Source: Variovorax sp. WS11
Lineage (GTDB): Bacteria; Pseudomonadota; Gammaproteobacteria; Burkholderiales; Burkholderiaceae_C
Direction: 5' to 3'
NCBI RefSeq assembly: GCF_010499245.1
Contig: NZ_JAAGOW010000002.1
Span: forward strand, 434,001 to 498,000
DNA: 64,000 bases
The notes under the pieces were generated by a model that saw only the letters and a program-made list of their open reading frames with translations, searched no databases and was not told the origin of the DNA. Positions 55,898 to 64,000 of the stretch are shown here, in pieces (the stretch's first letter is position 1; each line of letters begins with the position of its first letter). The position numbers and the translations under genes are program-made.

Positions 55898-58090
55898 TCA
55901 CGGCAGCACAGGATTCGCCTGCGCCCGCTGGATGCGCCGGTCTGCATCCCGTTGCAGCAGGAAGCGCTGCGCCACCAGACTGTCGGCCGCACTGGTCACC
56001 GCCGACAGGTAGCCGGCCTGCGTGCCATACAGCGACTCGATCGAAGGCCGCGTATCGCCGGCCGCGATGCGCGCCGCCTCGGTCTTGTGGAAGGGGATGA
56101 AACCGCCCGTCAGGTTGGCCAAGTCGATGATGCCGGGGGTCGCCACGTAGATGAACTCGAGGCTGGTGCCCAGTGGCGCCTGCACGTCGACGCTGCGGAT
56201 GCCGGCCTTGGTGAGACCGGTGCCCGGATCGACCTGCGGTACCAGGATCGCGTAGTCCTTGCCCATGTAGGAAGGCGGCACGACGGTCGGGATGCCGGAT
56301 TCGTCCTCCGGCCGGTACTGCGGCCCGTAGTCCAGCAGCGGAAAGCCGTTGTAGCGCGCGAGGTAACTGAAGGCCGGGATCGCCGAAGGCGTACCGCCAG
56401 CCGGCGGCCAGCTGAGGCCCGCGATGGTCGGGAACAGCAGCTGGCTGGGCCGCACCAGCGTGCCGTCGGCCACCTTGGGCACCTGGCTGGCGGGCGGCGC
56501 GGTGTTCTTCACCACCCAATCCTCCATGTCCATGAAGAGCGCACGGAATGTGTCGGCGAAGTCCACCATCGAGCCGGCCGGATAGACGGTGGCCGCCGGG
56601 TTGAAGTTGATGCCTGTCGCCAGCCCGCCGGTGCCACCGCCGTGCTGCGTGCTCCCGTAGTAGTAAATGCGCGCGTTGTCGGGCTGCACCAGGTCGGCGA
56701 AGCCGTTGGCATCGGTCAGCACCGGCGAGCCCTGCAGCTGCCAGAACTCGGTGCCCGAGAGCCCCAGGAAGAACCTGGGGCAGGTGGCGGTGGCGGTGCA
56801 GCGCTTCATCACCCCGCCGCTGCGGCCCGAGACGGCGTCGACGTAGTCGGCGGCGAGGCCGCGCGGCGCGGTCTGGCCGAAGGCACGGTGGTCGGTGCGC
56901 AAGCCCCCGCCGCCGCCCGGCACAGCGAAGCGCGTGTTGATGTTGGTCTGGCGCGCCGCCACGTGCGCGAAGATGCCGTCGAAGACCTTGCCGCCGTCCA
57001 GCCGCTGGTTGAAGCCCAGGTGCAGGAAGGTCTTCATCGCATTGCCCGACTGCGAGGTGCCCTGCCCGATGGTGTGGGCGATCTTCCCGGCGAGCGGGTT
57101 CGGCGTGCCGGCCGCATCGGCCGCTGCCGAGCGGAAGAAGCTGATGGTGTCGCGCAGCGCCGCGAGGCCCACGCCCATCACCTTCGGGTCCTTGGCGACG
57201 TACTGCAGCTCGTAGAGCTGGTTGGGCTGGAAGCCGCCCTTGAGGCACACGCGCGCCGGGTCGGCGGTGCCGGGGAAGGGGTTGGCGGCGGCGTCGCAGT
57301 TGGCGAACTTCCAGTCCGAGGGCGCAATGGCGATGCGCGGGTCGGTCTCGTTCACGCGCTGCGTCAACTGGTAGCCGGGCTGCGTGTTGTCCATGCTCGC
57401 CGGGGCGTAGGGGATCATGCTGCCGTTGAACACGCCGCCGGGCAGCGCGATCGAGGGCGTGGCCGCCGAGGCGATCAGCTCGGTGGCGTAGGGCCCGGTG
57501 ATCGAGGAGCCGTCCTTGTGCTTCGCCACCGGTACCGTCACGGTGAGCCGCTGCGGCGTGCTCTTGGGCACGTCGCCCTGCCAGGCCGAGAACATCCACA
57601 CATAGCCGCGCTCGAAGTACTCCGCGTCGCTGGGGTTCGACGCGAGGTTGGGCATCGTCAGGATGTTGCCGCGGTTGGGCGCGTCGTAGCGCAGCACGCC
57701 GTTGGCCTTGCTCATGTCCTTGGGCTTGAGCATCAGGAAGTCGGCGCTGTACTCGACCATGCCGCGGGCGTTGACGGGCGCGAGCTCCAGGTCCTGGATG
57801 ATCGCGTTCTTGGGGTCCTTGGGATCGAGCTCGCCGGTAATCGTCCCGGTGAGCTGCTCGTACGCGCCGACGCTGCCGAAGCTGCCGGGGTAGTCGGCGG
57901 TGGCGCTCACGGTGAGCTTTGTCTGCGGTGTAGCCGCAGCCGGCGCCGGGGCCGTGGCCACCGGCAGGAATCCGGAAAAGCCGCCACCACCGCCGCCGCC
58001 GCCGCCGCAGGCGCTCAGCGTCAGTGTCGCGATCGCCCATGCGGCGGCGAAGAGTGCGCGCCGGCGGCGCGCCTCCTGGGTTTTTTGCAT
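55898..58090 (-). CDS. Lipoprotein alpha/beta-hydrolase domain (Abhydrolase_10-type) protein
   Basis: 730 residues from the ATG at 58090 (GGAGAC upstream). The signal ATLTLSAC ends in a lipidated cysteine followed by seven or more glycines. The rest resembles large secreted esterases of the PF20091 group: GQGTSQSGNAMKTFLHLGFNQ supplies the serine elbow, and FFLGLSGTEFW, INFNPAATVYPAG and LDYGPQYRPEDESG are typical. The ester substrate is unknown. It lies directly downstream of a Bug receptor gene in the same direction, suggesting a surface-bound enzyme that releases an acid taken up by that receptor's system. Confidence 0.8.
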   Translation of the reverse strand: MQKTQEARRRRALFAAAWAIATLTLSACGGGGGGGGGFSGFLPVATAPAPAAATPQTKLTVSATADYPGSFGSVGAYEQLTGTITGELDPKDPKNAIIQDLELAPVNARGMVEYSADFLMLKPKDMSKANGVLRYDAPNRGNILTMPNLASNPSDAEYFERGYVWMFSAWQGDVPKSTPQRLTVTVPVAKHKDGSSITGPYATELIASAATPSIALPGGVFNGSMIPYAPASMDNTQPGYQLTQRVNETDPRIAIAPSDWKFANCDAAANPFPGTADPARVCLKGGFQPNQLYELQYVAKDPKVMGVGLAALRDTISFFRSAAADAAGTPNPLAGKIAHTIGQGTSQSGNAMKTFLHLGFNQRLDGGKVFDGIFAHVAARQTNINTRFAVPGGGGGLRTDHRAFGQTAPRGLAADYVDAVSGRSGGVMKRCTATATCPRFFLGLSGTEFWQLQGSPVLTDANGFADLVQPDNARIYYYGSTQHGGGTGGLATGINFNPAATVYPAGSMVDFADTFRALFMDMEDWVVKNTAPPASQVPKVADGTLVRPSQLLFPTIAGLSWPPAGGTPSAIPAFSYLARYNGFPLLDYGPQYRPEDESGIPTVVPPSYMGKDYAILVPQVDPGTGLTKAGIRSVDVQAPLGTSLEFIYVATPGIIDLANLTGGFIPFHKTEAARIAAGDTRPSIESLYGTQAGYLSAVTSAADSLVAQRFLLQRDADRRIQRAQANPVLP

Positions 58091-58128
58091 GCTTGTCTCC
58101 TGGTTGTTGTGCGAGAGAGTCCGGCCGC

Positions 58129-59094
58129 TTATTCGGCCTCGATGCCCGCCGCCTTCACGATGCGGCCCCACTTCTGCGACTCGCCGGCCTGGAACTTCGC
58201 GAGCTCCTCGGGCGTGCTGGTGAACACCTCGGTGCCGGTCGGGTCGTAGAAGGCGGTTTTCGTGGCCTCGCTCTTCGCAGCCTTCACCAGCAGCTCGTTG
58301 AGCCGCTTCACCACGGCGGGCGGCGTCTTCGCGGGCGCGTAGGCGGCGAACCAGTAGCCCATCTCGTAGCCCTTCACGCCAGCCTCGGCGATGGTGGGCA
58401 CCTCGGGCGCGAGCGGCGAGCGCTTCGCGCCGGAGACGCCGAGCGCGCGCAGCTTGCCGGCCTTGACCTGCGGCAGGCCGGTCGCGGTGTCGGTGATCAT
58501 CATGTCGATCTGGCCGCCCAGCAGGTCCGTCACGGCCAAGGGGTTGCTCTTGTACGGCACGTGCAGCAGCTTGATGTCGGCAAGCTGCTGCAGCAGCTCG
58601 CCCGCCATGCGGCTGGACGAGCTGCCGCTGCCGAAGCTGTGCTTGCCCGGGTCCTTCTTCGCGAGCGCGACGAACTCGGCCACCGTCTTCGCCGGAAAGT
58701 CGGGCCGCACGACCATGATCTGGCCGCCCTTGCCCAAGGCGGCGACGGGGGCGAAGTCCTTCACCGGGTCGTAGGGCAGCTTCTTGAACAGGTGCTCGTT
58801 GGCCGCGTGCGTGGTGTTGGTGGTGATCAGCACGGTGTAGCCGTCGGGCGCGGCCTTGGCCACCTGCTGCGAGGCAATGAAGCCGCTGGCACCGGCCTTG
58901 TTGTCGATCACCACCGGCTGCTTCGCCTCGGCCGTCACGCCATTGCCCAGCGCGCGGGCGATCTGGTCGGTCGCGCTGCCGGCCGCGAAGGGCACGACGA
59001 AGGTGATGGGCTTTTCGGGGTAGCCCTGCGCCGCGGCGCTGCCTGCGGCGAGCAGCGCGGCGAGGACCAGCGGAAGGGATGACGATCGGATCAT
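58129..59094 (-). CDS. Bug/TctC-family tripartite tricarboxylate receptor
   Basis: 321 residues. Signal peptide SLPLVLAALLAAGSAAAQ, then KPITFVVPFAAGSATDQIARALGNGV and IDNKAGASGFIASQQVAKAAPDGYTVL. Third Bug receptor of the window. It sits between the AtuA-like pair and the Abhydrolase_10 gene on the same strand; the IS110 insertion upstream may block read-through into it. Confidence 0.9.
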   Translation of the reverse strand: MIRSSSLPLVLAALLAAGSAAAQGYPEKPITFVVPFAAGSATDQIARALGNGVTAEAKQPVVIDNKAGASGFIASQQVAKAAPDGYTVLITTNTTHAANEHLFKKLPYDPVKDFAPVAALGKGGQIMVVRPDFPAKTVAEFVALAKKDPGKHSFGSGSSSSRMAGELLQQLADIKLLHVPYKSNPLAVTDLLGGQIDMMITDTATGLPQVKAGKLRALGVSGAKRSPLAPEVPTIAEAGVKGYEMGYWFAAYAPAKTPPAVVKRLNELLVKAAKSEATKTAFYDPTGTEVFTSTPEELAKFQAGESQKWGRIVKAAGIEAE

Positions 59095-59144
59095 GGTGGC
59101 TTGTCTCCAGGGGTCGTTGAAAGAGTGAAATGGAAATTCGACGC

Positions 59145-59498
59145 TCAGCCCTCGCGGGGACCGGCGAGGCGGTGCAGCAGTGCTTCAGGCACCTCGAGCG
59201 TCATATCCAGCAACAGGAAGGACAGCGCCTTGCCATGCGCATCGAGGTTGAGCGCATCGTTGACGCCGCCGTCGAGCACGCCGTCGAGCACGAAATTCAT
59301 GGCATGAAGGCGCGGCAGCAGGAAGCGCTGCACCCCGCTGGGCGCGCGGTGCTGGAACTGCGCGGCCACGGCCTCGGGCGTGATCTGCTCGACCAGCAGT
59401 GGGTAGAGCTCCGGATGCCAGGCGATCACGCTGATGTTGGAGCGGTCGCCCTTGTCGCCGGTGCGGCCATGGGCGGCGCGGAACAACGGGACGCGATG
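59145..59498 (-). pseudogene. AtuA-like small subunit, main part, cut off by IS110 insertion
   Basis: This is the body of a small AtuA C-terminal-type protein (VPLFRAAHGRTGDKGDRSNISVIAWHP cut after the HGRTGDKGD signature). Its first three codons lie at 61159-61168 on the other side of the IS element, next to the stop of the AtuA-like gene (ATGA overlap). Joining 61168-61159 to 59494-59145 gives a 119-residue protein in frame starting MRHRVPLFRAAHG. A run-on frame now starts inside the IS at 59573 and could make a hybrid protein. Confidence 0.8.
59495..59498. repeat. GATG direct repeat, left IS junction
   Basis: GATG here and at 61159-61162 flank the insertion; the undisturbed target would contain it once. 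It may be a 4-base duplication or the core shared by donor and target. Confidence 0.6.
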
Positions 59499-59619
59499 GG
59501 ATGGCAGCCGCACTGGAGTACCTTCGCCTTCGGCTACGGTGCTATTCGCCTTGGGAGCGGCCCGGCGGCTCACTGGACTACCCTCCGTTCAAAGCGTGGC
59601 TTACGCACCGTGCTGCGCA

Positions 59620-59850
59620 GGGTTGTCCACGGCGGCGGGCGTCGCTTGCGACGAACGCACGCCGCGGTGGGCAACCCGTGTTCAGCGGTGCGGAGTTGCT
59701 TGTTGACGCGCTCGGCTGGGCAGAGAGATGTTTCGTTGCGACTTCCGTGCCCTTGGGTTGACTGCTTCGGCGGCTGGCCTCTCGAAGGCTCGCATGAGAC
59801 CTGCAGCCCCCAAGGTGCCGGAAGACCCAGACGGGCTACAGGATGTAGCG
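59620..59850 (+). ncRNA. Candidate bridge RNA in the IS110 left end
   Basis: A long hairpin (arms 59620-59642 and 59655-59677, 20 of 23 identities plus one G-U pair) opens this stretch. Next come short matches to the insertion site: GACGCG at 59705-59710 (target left half), GATGTTTCGT at 59727-59736 (target top strand, differing only at wobble-compatible positions) and CATGAGAC at 59793-59800 (target bottom strand). ACAGGATG at 59838-59845, in a CTACA/TGTAG hairpin, matches the element's own right end plus core. The order stem-loop, target guide, donor guide is that of IS621 bridge RNA. Ends are approximate. Confidence 0.45.
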
Positions 59851-59941
59851 CCAAGGTTGATCGCCAGGAGCGCCTATCAGTGAGCGACCCGCGTGGGCTT
59901 CCGACACGGCAAGTCATACCGCAACTTGCAGGAGTTTGTCC

Positions 59942-61153
59942 ATGACCAAGTACTTTGCCGGGCTGGATTGGGCCAGCCGAACCCATGCCGTGTGCGTCGT
60001 CGACGAGCGCGGCACCGTGCGATGCGAATTCGAAGTCAGCCACGACGCAGCCGGACTGGCCGAGCTGTGCCGGCGCCTGAAGGCCGCGCGCGTCACAGCC
60101 GTGGCGATCGAGCGGCCCTCGGGGCTGGTGGTCGATGCGCTGCTGGAGGCTGGCTTGCAGGTGGTGCCGATCCATCCCAATGTCGTGAAGGCCACTCGGC
60201 CGCGCTACCGCAGCCACGGCGGCAAGAGCGACGCCACTGACGCCTACCTGCTGGCGGACTTGCTGCGCACCGACGGCCATCGCTTCAAGCCGCTCGCGCC
60301 CCAAAGCGACGAGATCCGCACCCTGCGCGCCCTGGTGCGCGGGCGCGATGACCTGGTCGCCACCCGCGTGCAGCTGGCCAACCAACTGCGCGAGTTGCTT
60401 CAGTCGTTCTGGCCGGGCGCCGCCGAGGTGTTCGCCGATGTGGATTCGCCGATCGCGCTGGCCTTCATCCAGCGCTATCCCACACCCGAGTCGGCCAGCC
60501 GGCTGGGCCCCAAGCGCATGGCTGCCTTCTGTGCCCAGCACGCTTACAGCGGCCGCCGCGCGCCCGAGGAATTGCTCCAGCGGCTGCACCAGGCTGCTGC
60601 TGTCGCATTGGGCGAGCTCGAGATCGAAGCCAAGGGCGAGCTGGCATGCAGCCTCGCGCGCGTGCTCGAGCGCCTCGTCGAACAGATCCGCCTGCTGACC
60701 AGCCGTATCGAGCACGCCGTCGCCTCCAGCGAAGATGGCCAGATCATCATGAGCTTCCCGCGCGCCGGACGCATCTGCGCAGCCCAGATCCTGGCCGAGA
60801 TCGGCAGCGTGCGCGAGCGCTTCGACAATGTCGAACGTCTCACCGCCGAAGCCGGCGTGACTCCGATTACCTACGAGTCCGGCAAAAGCAAGGCAGTGGC
60901 GTTTCGATGGGCCTGCAACCATCGCCTGCGCGCCGCCATCACCTGCCTGGCCGACAACTCGCGCCACGCCAGCGCCTGGGCCGCGCAGGTCTATCAAAAG
61001 GCCCGCGCTCGCGGCTGTGATCATCCGCACGCCATCCGCATCCTCGCGCGCGCCTGGCTGCGCGTGATCTGGCGCGCTTGGCAGAACCACCAGCCCTACG
61101 ACGTGCAGCGACACACCGCCGCCATGCTCCACCTCGCCGCAACTGGGGGTTGA
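59942..61153 (+). CDS. IS110-family DEDD transposase/recombinase
   Basis: 403 residues; the ATG at 59942 has AGGAG upstream. The RuvC-like domain carries D9 (AGLDWA), E57 (AIERPSG), D97 and D100 (KSDATDAYLLAD), the DEDD tetrad. The C-terminal Transposase_20 domain (FPRAGRICAAQILAEIG, then GVTPITYESGKSK) holds the conserved serine region. There is no frameshift or stop, so the enzyme is probably active. Confidence 0.95.
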   Translation: MTKYFAGLDWASRTHAVCVVDERGTVRCEFEVSHDAAGLAELCRRLKAARVTAVAIERPSGLVVDALLEAGLQVVPIHPNVVKATRPRYRSHGGKSDATDAYLLADLLRTDGHRFKPLAPQSDEIRTLRALVRGRDDLVATRVQLANQLRELLQSFWPGAAEVFADVDSPIALAFIQRYPTPESASRLGPKRMAAFCAQHAYSGRRAPEELLQRLHQAAAVALGELEIEAKGELACSLARVLERLVEQIRLLTSRIEHAVASSEDGQIIMSFPRAGRICAAQILAEIGSVRERFDNVERLTAEAGVTPITYESGKSKAVAFRWACNHRLRAAITCLADNSRHASAWAAQVYQKARARGCDHPHAIRILARAWLRVIWRAWQNHQPYDVQRHTAAMLHLAATGG

Positions 61154-61158
61154 CACAG

Positions 61159-61162
61159 GATG
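61159..61162. repeat. GATG direct repeat, right IS junction
   Basis: Partner of 59495-59498; it belongs to codons 3-4 of the interrupted AtuA-like small gene. Confidence 0.6.
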
Positions 61163-61164
61163 TC

Positions 61165-62547
61165 TCATGACTGCTCCTCCAGCATCTCGAAGCGCACCGG
61201 CACCTGCTCGCGCGGCAGCAGGCAGGAGCGGGTGTTGAGGCGCGGCGTGAGCGCGGTGCGCACGCCGCCGCCGCCGGCCGGGCCGCAGGTGTAGAGCGCC
61301 ATCACCTCGCGCGTGAGCCGCTCGGCCTGCGCGCGCTCGTCGTGCACCGCGGCCACGCGCAGCCGCACGTCGCGCGCCTCGCCCGCGGGCGTGGCCGCCA
61401 GGGCGCGGCCGCCGTCATCGGCCAGGATGCTGAGGGCGCCGATCAGGTCCACGCGCAGCGCAAGCCCCGCGAGCCGGCTGCGCAGGATGTCGGCCGCCAG
61501 CCGGGCCCGCGCCTCGGCGCGCGCGCCGGCATAGGAAATCTCGCCTTCGGCCAGCCAGCCGCCCTCGTAGCAGACGTTGACCTTGTACTGCGCCGGCCGC
61601 GCATGGCCGCGCACGCCGGACAGCGCCACGCGGTCAGCGCCGGCGGTGCGCACCTCGGCCTCGCCGATGTCGGCCACCACGTCGGGCGTGAGGTAGGCGG
61701 CCGGGTCGTGCACCTCGTAGAGCAGCTGCTCCTTGACCGTGGCTTCGCTCACGAAGCCGCCGGTGCCTTCGGCCTTGCCCAGCGTGCAGCCGCCGTCGGC
61801 GTCGATCTCGGCGATCGGGAAGCCGATCGCATCCAGCCCCGGCACGTCCTTGTAGCCCGGGTCGGCAAAGTAGCCGCCGCAGACCTGCGCGCCGCATTCG
61901 AGAAGATGGCCGGCCATGGTGGCGCGGCCGAGGCGCGCCCAGTCGTCGGCGCGCCACCCGAAATGCGACATCGCCGGCCCGACGGTGAGCGAAGGATCGG
62001 CCACGCGCCCGCAGACCACGATCTGCGCGCCGGCATCGAGGGCCGCGGCGATCGGCTCCGCGCCGATGTAGGCGTTGGCGCTGACCACGCGCATGCCGTC
62101 CATCGCCGTGCCCAGCTGCTCGCGCAGCAGGGGGCGGTGTTCGTTGCCCGAGAGATCGTCGCCCTCCACCACCGCGATGCGCGGCGCGGGGGCTCCGAGC
62201 TCGCGGGCCAGGCGGGCGATGTGGCGCGCCGCCGCGCGCGGGTTGGCGGCGCCGAAGTTGCTGACGATGCGGATTCCGTGCGCGAGGCAGCGCGCCAGCA
62301 CCGGCCGCAGCATCGCGTCGAGCAGCGGCTCGTAGCCGGCGTCGGGGTCGGCGCGGCGGCGCAGCTGGGCCAGGGCCAGCGTGCGCTCGGCCAGCGTCTC
62401 GAAGATGAGGAAGACGCGCTGTCCCGCAGGCCCGCCCGCGAGCCGGGCGATCAGGGTGTCCACCACGGGGCCGGCGGCATCGGTGCGGTCGCCGGAGAAG
62501 CCGGCGGCGCAGCCGATCAGCAGGGAGGATGCAGGCGAAGGGCTCAT
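61165..62547 (-). CDS. AtuA-type (DUF1446) acyclic-terpene-utilisation family protein
   Basis: 460 residues from the ATG at 62547 (GAGACAAGC upstream). Family signatures include IGCAAGFSGDRTDAAGPVVD, SNFGAANPRAAARHIARLA, VVSANAYIGAEPI and ICGRVADPSLTVGP-like VVCGRVADPSLT. AtuA proteins occur in citronellol/geraniol and related branched-acid pathways; their chemistry is not settled. The next gene normally encodes a small partner that starts on this gene's stop codon (ATGA), as here, but the IS110 element separates the partner from its start. First gene of the unit, divergent from a LysR gene. Confidence 0.87.
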   Translation of the reverse strand: MSPSPASSLLIGCAAGFSGDRTDAAGPVVDTLIARLAGGPAGQRVFLIFETLAERTLALAQLRRRADPDAGYEPLLDAMLRPVLARCLAHGIRIVSNFGAANPRAAARHIARLARELGAPAPRIAVVEGDDLSGNEHRPLLREQLGTAMDGMRVVSANAYIGAEPIAAALDAGAQIVVCGRVADPSLTVGPAMSHFGWRADDWARLGRATMAGHLLECGAQVCGGYFADPGYKDVPGLDAIGFPIAEIDADGGCTLGKAEGTGGFVSEATVKEQLLYEVHDPAAYLTPDVVADIGEAEVRTAGADRVALSGVRGHARPAQYKVNVCYEGGWLAEGEISYAGARAEARARLAADILRSRLAGLALRVDLIGALSILADDGGRALAATPAGEARDVRLRVAAVHDERAQAERLTREVMALYTCGPAGGGGVRTALTPRLNTRSCLLPREQVPVRFEMLEEQS

Positions 62548-62656
62548 GCTTGTCTCGGGTTGTGATGCGAATGTAGGCATTCCGCAGTCATCCGTAAAAT
62601 CGAAACTTCGGATCGGCTCATTCGAATTTCAGATCAATTCACAAAGTAGAAGACAC

Positions 62657-63568
62657 ATGGCAGCCACGGAGCTTTCCACCCGCCAGCTGCGCGCCTTCGT
62701 CGCGCTGGTCGACCTGCCCCACTTCACGCGCGCCGCGCAGGCCTGCCATCTGTCGCAGCCGGCCTTCAGCACGCTGATCCGCCAGCTGGAGCAGGAGGTG
62801 GGCACGCGCCTGTTCGACCGCAACACGCGCAGCGTGCAGCTCACGCCCGAGGGACGTCTGTTCGAAGCCTCGGCGCGCCGTCTGCTGGCCGATGTCGAGC
62901 GCGCCATCGGCGACCTGGGCGACCACGTGGAGCGCCGCAAGGGCCGCGTGCACGTCGCCGCCCTGCCCTCGCTCGCGGCGGGCTGGCTGCCCGCGCTGTT
63001 CTCGGACTTCCACGCGCAATGGCCCGGCATCGAGCTGGCGCTGAGCGACCAGCTGTCGGACGCCTGCATCGACCTCGTGCGCGGCGGCCAGGCCGACTTC
63101 GCGCTGGCGGCGGCCGGCAGCCGCGCGGCCGACAGCGCCGAGTTGCGCATGCGCGTGCTGTGCACCGATCGCTTCCATCTGGTGTGCCGGGCCGACCATC
63201 CGCTGGCGACCGAGCCCCGGCTCACGCTGCGCAAGCTCCAGCCCTTCTCCTTCATTCACATGACGCGCAACAGCAGCGTGCGCCAGGCGCTCGAGGTCGC
63301 GCTGCATCCGCTGGCGATGAACACGGTGCTCGAGGTCGAGCAGCTGGCCACCGTGATGGGCATGGTCGAGGCCGGCCTCGGCATCAGCGTGGTGCCCACG
63401 CTCACGCTCTACCAGTTCAGGCGCGAGACCATCGCGATCCGGCCGCTGCCGCTGCCCCAGCTCACGCGGCGCATCTACGTGGTGCAGCGGCGCGAGGGCA
63501 GCCTGTCGGCGGCGGCGCAGGGCTTGCACGACATGGTCGTGGAGCGGCTGGGGTCCCTGTCGATCTGA
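62657..63568 (+). CDS. LysR family transcriptional regulator
   Basis: 303 residues. The winged helix (LRAFVALVDLPHFTRAAQACHLSQPAFSTLIRQLE, cut across helices) is followed by an effector domain with GLGISVVPTL. It is divergent from the AtuA-like gene and probably controls it together with the Bug and esterase genes downstream. The 109-base gap holds a loose dyad, GAAACTTCG and TCGAATTTC, near 62602-62630. Confidence 0.9.
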   Translation: MAATELSTRQLRAFVALVDLPHFTRAAQACHLSQPAFSTLIRQLEQEVGTRLFDRNTRSVQLTPEGRLFEASARRLLADVERAIGDLGDHVERRKGRVHVAALPSLAAGWLPALFSDFHAQWPGIELALSDQLSDACIDLVRGGQADFALAAAGSRAADSAELRMRVLCTDRFHLVCRADHPLATEPRLTLRKLQPFSFIHMTRNSSVRQALEVALHPLAMNTVLEVEQLATVMGMVEAGLGISVVPTLTLYQFRRETIAIRPLPLPQLTRRIYVVQRREGSLSAAAQGLHDMVVERLGSLSI

Positions 63569-63602
63569 AGCCCCCTTCGCCAGGCGCTCACACCGACCGC
63601 AT

Positions 63603-64000
63603 TCATCCCTCGACCTGCTGCGACAGCTCGCGGCACTGCTGCTGTTCGATGCTGCGGCCCAGAAAGCTCCAGAGCCGCTCGTCCTCGCTGAACGCGACAT
63701 TGAAGCGCAGCCACCCGGTCGGACGCGGATTGACCAGGAACAACTGCCCCGGGCCGAGCATGATGCCCTCGGCGGCCGCCCGCGTGGACAGTTCGGCACT
63801 GTCGACGATGTCCGGATGCCGGGCCCACAGATACATCCCTGCCGATGCCTCATGGAACAGCTCGAAGCCCAACGCGTCGAGCCGGCGCGCCACGCCGGCC
63901 TGTGCCCGGCCCAGCCGGTCGCGCAGCGACTTGAGATGCTTGCGCCAGCGGCCGTCGGTCACGGTACCAAAGGCCAGCCGCTCGGTGATGTCCGAGGAGG
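63603..64000 (-). CDS. MocR/PdxR-type PLP-dependent regulator, C-terminal part
   Basis: About 131 codons are visible, with the 5' end beyond the window. The segment DITERLAFGTVTDGRWRKHLKSLRDRL followed by GFELFHEASAGMYLWARHPD and GIMLGPGQLFLVNPRPTGWLRFNVAFSED is the small domain of aminotransferase-like GntR/MocR proteins. The DNA-binding domain and PLP lysine lie outside, so a plain class I aminotransferase is possible. Confidence 0.75.
   Translation of the reverse strand, partial: SSDITERLAFGTVTDGRWRKHLKSLRDRLGRAQAGVARRLDALGFELFHEASAGMYLWARHPDIVDSAELSTRAAAEGIMLGPGQLFLVNPRPTGWLRFNVAFSEDERLWSFLGRSIEQQQCRELSQQVEG

Larger units (their letters stand above)
59499..61158 (+). mobile_element. IS110-family insertion sequence, 1660 bp, intact
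   Basis: Boundaries follow from rebuilding the interrupted AtuA-like small gene: removing 59499-61158 and one GATG leaves one GATG and a continuous 119-residue frame. The element has a 443-base non-coding left end, a 403-residue DEDD transposase and only five bases after its stop. No terminal inverted repeats are obvious, as usual for IS110. A long left end with a short right end matches the IS110 subgroup (IS621 type) rather than IS1111. Confidence 0.88.

Noticed and set aside
55952..58249. A 765-codon plus-strand frame opposite the Abhydrolase_10 gene
   Set aside because: The minus-strand gene has a lipobox, a serine elbow and family motifs; the plus frame has none and no start signal.
59570..61168. 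A 532-codon minus-strand frame through the IS110 element
   Set aside because: It begins at the true start of the interrupted AtuA-like small gene but then only reads the antisense of the transposase; it is a by-product of the insertion.

Overview
The window is GC-rich (about 68-70%) and reads like a chromosomal segment of an aerobic, metabolically versatile betaproteobacterium. The best guess is Comamonadaceae, Variovorax-like. The reasons are three Bug/TctC-type periplasmic receptors, CaiB/BaiF CoA-transferases next to LysR regulators, a PuuD-type urate hydroxylase and a fused OHCU decarboxylase/allantoate amidohydrolase. I saw no tRNA, rRNA or CRISPR. The organism is inferred from gene content, not from a search.

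Layout. (1) 1-3585: a small acyl-CoA operon (VOC protein, HMG-CoA lyase-type enzyme, CoA-transferase) with a divergent LysR regulator. (2) 3600-8264: a patatin-like lipase, a cyclase-TolB-TPR protein, and a methyltransferase divergent from an HxlR regulator across a near-perfect 23-bp dyad. (3) 8407-13698: a tightly coupled korCAB-like 2-oxoacid:NAD(P) oxidoreductase operon plus a CBS protein. (4) 13711-18072: two overlapping hydroxylase genes, a secreted RHS/transglutaminase mini-module that is frameshifted, an AHSA1 protein and a hypothetical. (5) 18116-25738: a complete YbhGFSR-type multidrug exporter with a NodT outer-membrane factor and a divergent CecR-like TetR, with an 18-bp palindrome between them. 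(6) 25605-31650: an organic-acid degradation operon (HpcH/CitE-type lyase, two Bug receptors, amidohydrolase, CoA-transferase) with a divergent LysR. (7) 31660-35151: a lower-GC island with an orphan LsrB/RhaS-like binding protein that has lost its stop codon, and a 775-residue protein of unknown function.

(8) 35280-44539 is a purine/urate catabolic cluster: glycerate kinase, PuuD, XdhC, 5-hydroxyisourate hydrolase, a GntR regulator, PuuE allantoinase, the UraD-AllC fusion and an M20 amidohydrolase. A second block at 49127-52208 holds an NCS1 permease, a hydantoin-racemase-type protein and a second, related GntR regulator. GTATAC-centred palindromes lie upstream of puuD, between uraH and the first GntR gene, and inside a 42-bp dyad before the permease. 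I infer a purine/hydantoin regulon in which urate is oxidised to allantoin and glyoxylate, and glycerate kinase finishes the glyoxylate branch. Between these blocks lie a MetE-like protein, a Baeyer-Villiger-type monooxygenase, an unfamiliar protein with an HExxE motif and an acylphosphatase.

(9) 52240-55502: TauE/SafE exporter, two GNAT acetyltransferases and a mercuric-reductase-like flavoprotein. A gene-free gap (55503-55897) holds a tight group of DnaA-box-like sequences. (10) 55898-63568: an Abhydrolase_10-type lipoprotein, a third Bug receptor and an AtuA-type gene pair whose small second gene is split after codon 3 by an intact IS110-family element. Removing the element restores a 119-residue protein in frame. 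The element has a 443-bp non-coding left end with features expected of a bridge RNA. The window ends in a MocR-type gene running off the edge.
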